Shown here piece after piece: positions 59,167 through 64,000 of a DNA stretch of 64,000 nucleotides. The notes beneath the pieces are model-generated. The model was given only the letters and a program-made list of their open reading frames with translations. It made no database searches and had not been told where the DNA came from. The stretch lies in assembly GCA_019636445.1 (NCBI GenBank), contig JAHBXO010000028.1, positions 1 through 64,000 on the forward strand. The letters are read 5' to 3'. The first letter of the stretch is position 1. Every line of letters begins with the position of its first letter. This DNA is from Gemmataceae bacterium. GTDB taxonomy: Bacteria > Planctomycetota > Planctomycetia > Gemmatales > Gemmataceae. Position numbers and translations under genes: made by a program.

Positions 59167-59583
59167 TTAGCGAGGTTTTTTCTCCGGAGCCGGCTTCGTC
59201 TCCCTCGAGACCGGTTTCGCTTTCGCGTTCAGAGTGGCCGCATCCGTTAGTTTGAATTTATCCGCTTCGCGATGAATCGAGAACGTTGTATCGTCCTTCC
59301 AGGTCACGTCGCCATTGAAGAGTTGTCGGCCGAGAAGTCCCGGTTCCAGAATCGTGAGCTTCTTGGTTCCGCCCGCCGGGTGGAACTCCCGCACCGTTTC
59401 GCCGGGAGCGAGTTTAAAGGGCTTGCATTTGCGGACCTGGCCGTTCACCGTCACCATTTCCTGGACCACAACCGTCTGACTCGTGTCGTTGGACAGTGTG
59501 ACCCAACCGGCCCGTGCCACGCCGCCGGCCGGGCCCCAAGCGAGGCCGATCGCGACGACAATGATGAGCAGGGACCGGGTCAT
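59167..59583 (-). CDS. Small secreted hypothetical protein
   Basis: A 138-residue protein with a signal peptide (MTRSLLIIVVAIGLAWGPAG), which sets the start at 59583 rather than the open frame to 59709 that would overlap pxpC. The mature part is beta-rich (WVTLSNDTSQTVVVQEMVTV) and the end is Lys/Pro-rich. It is of unknown function. Confidence 0.6.
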   Translation of the reverse strand: MTRSLLIIVVAIGLAWGPAGGVARAGWVTLSNDTSQTVVVQEMVTVNGQVRKCKPFKLAPGETVREFHPAGGTKKLTILEPGLLGRQLFNGDVTWKDDTTFSIHREADKFKLTDAATLNAKAKPVSRETKPAPEKKPR

Positions 59584-59669
59584 GTTCCACCGGAGCGGAC
59601 GGAGTTCCGCCGGAGGAACGCATGGGAATGCACGACTTGCGCGGGAATCAACGATTCGTAAAAGCATAA

Positions 59670-60563
59670 TTAGGATAGATTTGCGGCGACGCTCATCCGC
59701 AGAAGCCATTCTCGGATCGTTGCGGACCGCGAGTCCCAGGCTCGGACCGCTTCGTCGTTCACCACTTGGCGGAACCGCACGGCCGAGCCGGGGCGCAGTT
59801 GCGCGAGTCGATCCAGGTCGGCGCGGATGACATGGGCGAGCTTTGGATAACCGCCAATGGTTTGACCATCAACACCAAGAACGATCGGCTGGCCGTCGTT
59901 CGAAATCTGAATGGCGCCGGGGGCGACGGCCTCCGAGACCATTTCTCCCGGCCGGCGTTCCAGCTTTTCCCCCGACAGGCGCACGCCCATCCGGTTGCTC
60001 GCCGGCGAGACGCGGTATTCGTTGGCAAAGAACGGTCCGACATCCAGAAACCAATCGTATTGCGGTCCGGCCACGACGCGGATCGGGGCATCCGGCGGCT
60101 CGCCCGGCAACGCTACGAACGGAAGCGAGCGACCACTCCGGCGCGACTCGGCGCACTCCAGCACGTCGTCGACCTGGATCGGTTCGTGGGGGTGTGACGC
60201 AAAACCACCGGGGACGCAAAGGTACGCGCGCACGCCGGATGGAGTACCGCCGATCTTGAGGGTGTCGCCGGCCTCGAGAGTAAACGTCGTTCCCGACTCG
60301 AGGCGGCTCTTGTTCGCGACGGCGGCGAGGAACGGGGCACCGAAGATCACGGCGGCGGTGGGGCGGTCGGCTCGGAGCGTCGGTCCGCTGGCGGTGATTT
60401 CGAGCGCGAGGGTGTCCGGTGGGTTGCCGACGAGTGCGTTGCCGAGCGCCAGCGCGGCACGGTCGGCCGCGCCGCCGACAGGCAGGCCAAGATGCCGCGT
60501 CGTCGGCCGGCCGGCGCCGACGACGAGCGAGTGAAGTCCGGGGTCGAGAACGACGAGCGCCAT
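59670..60563 (-). CDS. pxpC: 5-oxoprolinase subunit C / KipA-like protein
   Basis: A 297-residue member of the biotin-dependent carboxyltransferase-like family (PxpC/KipA). It begins VLDPGLHSLVVGAGRPTTRH, then GLPVGGAADRAALALGNALV. The later block ASNRMGVRLSGEKL and QPIVLGVDGQTIGGYPKLAHV are family hallmarks. PxpC with PxpB and PxpA hydrolyses 5-oxoproline; no pxpA or pxpB is adjacent in the window, so they must lie elsewhere or be absent. It is divergent from the GlcD-GlcF fusion gene. Confidence 0.9.
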   Translation of the reverse strand: MALVVLDPGLHSLVVGAGRPTTRHLGLPVGGAADRAALALGNALVGNPPDTLALEITASGPTLRADRPTAAVIFGAPFLAAVANKSRLESGTTFTLEAGDTLKIGGTPSGVRAYLCVPGGFASHPHEPIQVDDVLECAESRRSGRSLPFVALPGEPPDAPIRVVAGPQYDWFLDVGPFFANEYRVSPASNRMGVRLSGEKLERRPGEMVSEAVAPGAIQISNDGQPIVLGVDGQTIGGYPKLAHVIRADLDRLAQLRPGSAVRFRQVVNDEAVRAWDSRSATIREWLLRMSVAANLS

Positions 60564-60616
60564 GACGGATATTGATAGGACCGCCGCGTTCGCGCGAACA
60601 ACGCTAGAACAACCCC

Positions 60617-63589
60617 ATGACCCCCATCGCGGCCGCGCGGCACGATTCGCTGCTCCGTTACCTCCGTCGTCATGTCGAAGGCGAAGTCCGTTTCGACGAT
60701 ACTTCCCGCCGACTCTACGCCACCGACGCCAGCCACTACCAGATTCCCCCGCTCGGCGTCGTGGTGCCGAAGTCCGTCGAAGACGTCGTCGTCACGGTGC
60801 AGATCGCCGCGGACTTGAATGTACCGATCACGGCGCGGGGCGGCGGTACGAGCCTGTCGGGGCAATCGATCGGCCCCGGCATCGTGTTGGACTGTTCGAA
60901 GTATTTGAACCAGATCGGCGAAGTTGACACCGTGAACCGGACCGTGCGCGTGCAGCCCGGCGTCGTGCTCGACCAGCTCAACCGCGAACTGGCGAAATCC
61001 CATCTCCTCTTCGGGCCGGATGTCGCCACTGCCAGCCGCGCGACCCTCGGCGGCATGATCGGCAACAACTCCGCCGGCTCGCGCTCCATCCGCTACGGCA
61101 AGACCATCGACCACGTTCGCGCGCTGGACGCGATCCTCTCCGATGGTACGAAGACGACCTTTCGTTCGTTGTCGCCCGTCGAGAAGCAGAGGAAGCTGGA
61201 ACTCCGCAACCGCGAAGGCGACATCTACCGCATGGTCGATCGTGTCGTGGCCGAGAATCGGGACGAGATCGACCGGCGCTTCCCGAAGATCGTCCGGCGC
61301 GTGAGCGGGTACAATCTCGCCGATTTGTTCCGTGGCGACTCGTCTTCCACTCCGCACACCGCACTCCGCACTCCGCACTCGTTGGTGCCGATCGTGGTGG
61401 GCAGCGAAGGGACGTTGGCGGTGGTGGCGGAGGCGGAACTGGCACTGGTGCCGAAGCCGAGGGAACGCGGGCTGCTGGTTCCGCAGTTCGATTCGCTGCG
61501 GGCGGCGCTCGACGCGCTGGCGGTGTGTCTGGAATTCGCCCCCTCGGCTGTCGAGTTGATGGATGAGCTGTTGCTGAAGCTGGCGCGGGAACAACGGGCA
61601 CTGAAGCATGCGATGGGGGCGATCCGAGGCACGCCGGCGGCGGTGCTGATGGTCGAGTTCGTCGGCGACGACCCCGGCGCAGTGAACGACACGATCGAGA
61701 AACTCGCGAAACGGCTGACCGGCGCCCGGGGCCTCACGGCGGCCGTGACCGCGACCGACCCGAACCTGCGCGACCCGCTCTGGAACCTTCGCTCCGCCGC
61801 CGTGCCGTTGCTCTATGGCATGAAGGGGGACGGCAAACCGGTTACTTTTTGCGAAGACACGGCCGTTTCGCCGGAGCAGCTCCCGGAGTTCGCCACGCGC
61901 TTTCGCGAGATCTTCCACAAGCACGGCACCGACGGCACCTTCTACGGCCACGCGAGCGTCGGCTGCCTGCACATCCGCCCCGTGCTCAACCTGCACGATC
62001 CCGCCGACGTGGTGCGAATGCGCGCGATCATGACCGACGTTACGGATCTCGTCCTCGAATTTGGCGGTTCGCTCAGCGGCGAGCACGGCGACGGCCTCGT
62101 GCGCAGCGAGTGGAACCGCAAGATGTTCGGAGATGCGATCTATGAGGGCTTCCGGCAGATCAAGCGAGCCTTCGATCCGGAGAACGTGCTGAACCCCGGC
62201 AAGGTCGTGGATGCGCCGGCGATGGAGGAGAATCTGCGCTTCACGCCGGGGCACGTCGTCGCCGAACCTCCGACCGTCTTCGACTACTCGAAGCAGGGGG
62301 GCTTTTTCCGCAGCATCGAGCTGTGCAACGGCGCCGGTGTCTGCCGCAAGACCCAGGGCGGCGCGATGTGCCCGAGCTACCGCGCGACACTGGACGAAAA
62401 CGACAGCACCCGAGGCCGGGCCAATGCGCTGAGATTGGCTTTGACTTCGGAATGCGGAGTGCGGAGTGCGGAGTTAAAACCAGAAGAGCAATCGCAAACT
62501 TCCCACTCCGCACTCCGTACTCCGCACTCCGCACTTTCCGAACGGTGGCTCGCTCCCGTCATGGATCTCTGCCTGTCGTGTAAGGCATGCAAGGCGGAGT
62601 GCCCGAGCAATGTCGACATGGCGAAGCTCAAAGCCGAATGGCAGCACGCCTATTACCGCCGCCGGCCGCGGCCTGTCTCGCACCTGATGCTCAAGAACAT
62701 CGACTGGCTCTCGCCGATCGCGGCGAAGTTTGCGGGGCCGCTGAACTGGCTGGGCCGTCGAGGACTCGTCCGGCGTGCGATGCAGTGGAGCACGGGCTTC
62801 GACCGCCGCCGGAGCCTGCCGGAGTTCCACCGGACGCATTTCCGAAAATGGTTCGCGTCGGAGGGGAAAAGGGAAAACGGAAACGGGAAAAAGGTCATCG
62901 TTCTGGACGACTGTTTCACGACGTTTCAGGAGCCGCAGATTGGCCGCGCAGCCGTGACGGTTTTGGAGCGCGCCGGCTACGAAGTGGAACTGGCGGGAAT
63001 CTGCTGTGGCCGCGCGATGCTGTCGAAGGGATTCCTGACGGCGGCCAAGGCGCTGGCGCAGCACGGGATCGAGCGGTTGAAAACCGCGGCCGGGCAGGGC
63101 ATTCCCATCCTGGGTCTCGAACCGAGTTGCCTCCTCTCACTGGTCGACGAATGGCCGGAACTGGTACCGGGCGAGGATGCGAAACACGTGGCGGAGTCGG
63201 CGCACCTGGTGGAAGCGTGGCTGGCGAACGAGATCGCGGACGGCCGTTGTGAACTCCCCGTGCCGGCACGGGCCGCGAAGGCGCTTGTCCATGGGCACTG
63301 CCATCAGAAAGCACTCGTCGGCGTCGGCGGTACGATGGCGGCGCTCAAACTCGTCCCGAACCTGACGGCCACGGCGCTCGATGCCGGTTGCTGCGGGATG
63401 GCGGGCGCGTTCGGCTACGAGGAAGAACACTTCGACCTGAGCGTGCAAATCGCCGGATTGCAACTGCTTCCGGCGCTCGCCGCCGAGCCGGACGCGCTTG
63501 TCGTGGCGACCGGCACGTCCTGCCGACATCAGATCCGCGACCTTACCCGCCGTATGGCCGTCCACCCGATCGAACTGTTCGCGGATTGA
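60617..63589 (+). CDS. FAD-linked oxidoreductase with Fe-S and CCG domains (GlcD-GlcF-type fusion)
   Basis: A 990-residue fusion related to glycolate oxidase and D-lactate dehydrogenase. The FAD-binding PCMH domain has ITARGGGTSLSGQSIGPG (about 75), and the FAD-linked C domain contains LSGEHGDGLVRSEWN (about 490). Fe-S motifs follow: CNGAGVC (about 569) and CLSCKACKAECP (about 651). The CCG domains include CCGRAML (about 795), HCHQKAL (about 893) and CCGMAGAFG (about 925). Residues about 243-255 (STPHTALRTPHS) and 610-640 (SECGVRSAE, SALRTPHSALS) are encoded by repeat C insertions that keep the frame. It is probably an electron-transfer-linked hydroxyacid dehydrogenase. Confidence 0.93.
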   Translation: MTPIAAARHDSLLRYLRRHVEGEVRFDDTSRRLYATDASHYQIPPLGVVVPKSVEDVVVTVQIAADLNVPITARGGGTSLSGQSIGPGIVLDCSKYLNQIGEVDTVNRTVRVQPGVVLDQLNRELAKSHLLFGPDVATASRATLGGMIGNNSAGSRSIRYGKTIDHVRALDAILSDGTKTTFRSLSPVEKQRKLELRNREGDIYRMVDRVVAENRDEIDRRFPKIVRRVSGYNLADLFRGDSSSTPHTALRTPHSLVPIVVGSEGTLAVVAEAELALVPKPRERGLLVPQFDSLRAALDALAVCLEFAPSAVELMDELLLKLAREQRALKHAMGAIRGTPAAVLMVEFVGDDPGAVNDTIEKLAKRLTGARGLTAAVTATDPNLRDPLWNLRSAAVPLLYGMKGDGKPVTFCEDTAVSPEQLPEFATRFREIFHKHGTDGTFYGHASVGCLHIRPVLNLHDPADVVRMRAIMTDVTDLVLEFGGSLSGEHGDGLVRSEWNRKMFGDAIYEGFRQIKRAFDPENVLNPGKVVDAPAMEENLRFTPGHVVAEPPTVFDYSKQGGFFRSIELCNGAGVCRKTQGGAMCPSYRATLDENDSTRGRANALRLALTSECGVRSAELKPEEQSQTSHSALRTPHSALSERWLAPVMDLCLSCKACKAECPSNVDMAKLKAEWQHAYYRRRPRPVSHLMLKNIDWLSPIAAKFAGPLNWLGRRGLVRRAMQWSTGFDRRRSLPEFHRTHFRKWFASEGKRENGNGKKVIVLDDCFTTFQEPQIGRAAVTVLERAGYEVELAGICCGRAMLSKGFLTAAKALAQHGIERLKTAAGQGIPILGLEPSCLLSLVDEWPELVPGEDAKHVAESAHLVEAWLANEIADGRCELPVPARAAKALVHGHCHQKALVGVGGTMAALKLVPNLTATALDAGCCGMAGAFGYEEEHFDLSVQIAGLQLLPALAAEPDALVVATGTSCRHQIRDLTRRMAVHPIELFAD
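61345..61380 (+). repeat. Interspersed repeat C, copy inside coding sequence
   Basis: Four to five CCGCACT-like units starting TTCCACTCCGCACACCGCAC. It is read in frame as STPHTALRTPHS, in the loop before the conserved IVVGSEGTLAVV segment of the FAD domain. Confidence 0.92.
62446..62536 (+). repeat. Interspersed repeat C, inverted pair inside coding sequence
   Basis: The left arm (62446-62475, TTCGGAATGCGGAGTGCGGA and on) and right arm (62502-62536, CCCACTCCGCACTCCGTACT and on) are complementary around a 26-base loop. It is read in frame as a roughly 30-residue linker between the first Fe-S motif and the CLSCKACKAECP motif. Confidence 0.92.
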
Positions 63590-63674
63590 TTTCTCATTTG
63601 CCTCTCACGCCGCGCATCGCAATCATGGACCGTATCGGTTCGCCCGATTTTTCCGTCTCTCCAGGAGTGTCCTC

Positions 63675-64000
63675 ATGCGTTTTCTGTCCGCTCTGATGTT
63701 GACCGTCGCCGTGGCGGCGTGCGCCGTCGCGGCCCCCGCCAAGAAAGGCTCGCTGGAACTGAAATCCGTCACCGCGCTCGCCTTCAACAGCGAGGGTGTG
63801 CTGTTCATCGGCGATTCGACCGCCGCGAAGGTTTACGCCGTCGAGACCCACGAAAAGACCGACGCCAGTAAAGGTGCGCTGAAGGTCGAGAAGCTCAACG
63901 AACAAATCGGCGGGATGCTCGGCGTGCCGGCCGCGCAGGTCGCCATCGCCGACGTGAAGGTGAACCCGGCTTCGGGCACCGTGTACCTGGCCGTGCGCCG
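63675..64000 (+). CDS. Secreted protein, probable beta-propeller (cut by the window edge)
   Basis: A partial gene of about 108 codons. The start is supported by AGGAG seven bases upstream and a signal peptide (MRFLSALMLTVAVAACAVAA). The mature part begins SLELKSVTALAFNSEGVLFI and later GTVYLAVRR, repeats that look like propeller blades. No family can be assigned from this fragment. Confidence 0.6.
   Translation, partial: MRFLSALMLTVAVAACAVAAPAKKGSLELKSVTALAFNSEGVLFIGDSTAAKVYAVETHEKTDASKGALKVEKLNEQIGGMLGVPAAQVAIADVKVNPASGTVYLAVR

Overview
The window is GC-rich, densely coded DNA that looks like a chromosomal segment of a planctomycete, most likely a Gemmata-like (Gemmataceae) bacterium. Evidence is the gene content: secreted DUF1549/DUF1553 and DUF1587/1592/1588/1585 proteins with haem-c motifs, FG-GAP and PQQ-type beta-propellers, eukaryotic-like Ser/Thr kinases with extra domains, Uma2 and DUF4926/DUF6883 proteins, an RNase E/G with a huge low-complexity insert, and a protein ending in the DIFGNPFRP signature that I know from Gemmata. 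All of this was read by eye; no search was run. I see no prophage, CRISPR array, rRNA or plasmid functions.

Layout. 0-10 kb: a secreted EF-hand protein, a HAD phosphatase, guaA, proC, an MFS transporter, and a DUF1549/1553 plus prenyltransferase-repeat pair. 10-20 kb: small hypothetical genes, a repeat-filled gap, a DUF2344 gene with RNase E/G, then a compact PTS-Ntr-like operon (hpf, ptsN, ptsH, ptsI; no sugar-specific IIB or IIC seen), an orphan beta-class DNA methyltransferase and an antitoxin-like gene. 20-32 kb: glnA, Uma2, a PHP phosphoesterase, then three genes on the minus strand: a Ser/Thr kinase with a large extracytoplasmic repeat region, a PQQ-like propeller and an FG-GAP protein. 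31-41.7 kb, mostly plus strand: an alpha/beta hydrolase, a DUF1592-type protein, a secreted concanavalin-like protein and a Gfo/Idh/MocA oxidoreductase, then stand-alone coaB (minus strand), a zinc-ribbon membrane protein, yidC and a DJ-1/PfpI gene. 41.7-48.4 kb: a kinase-receiver-HD-GYP fusion and a two-gene RND efflux operon. 48-56 kb: a mutarotase-like protein, a DUF6883/DUF4926 pair beside tRNA-Arg(CCT) and dusB, a REP-associated transposase with its REP palindromes, and a GH3/PmtA-like methyltransferase/hydrolase cluster. 56-64 kb: an intradiol dioxygenase, an APC permease, pxpC, a GlcD-GlcF-type fusion oxidoreductase and a truncated gene at the edge.

The most distinctive features are the fusion kinase (Ser/Thr kinase, REC receiver and HD-GYP in one chain), the roughly 400-residue insert inside the S1 domain of the RNase, and at least six families of short interspersed repeats. 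Several repeats have entered coding sequence: they lie in frame inside the GlcD-GlcF fusion and provide the last codons or stop codons of proC, the transposase and the GH3 gene.
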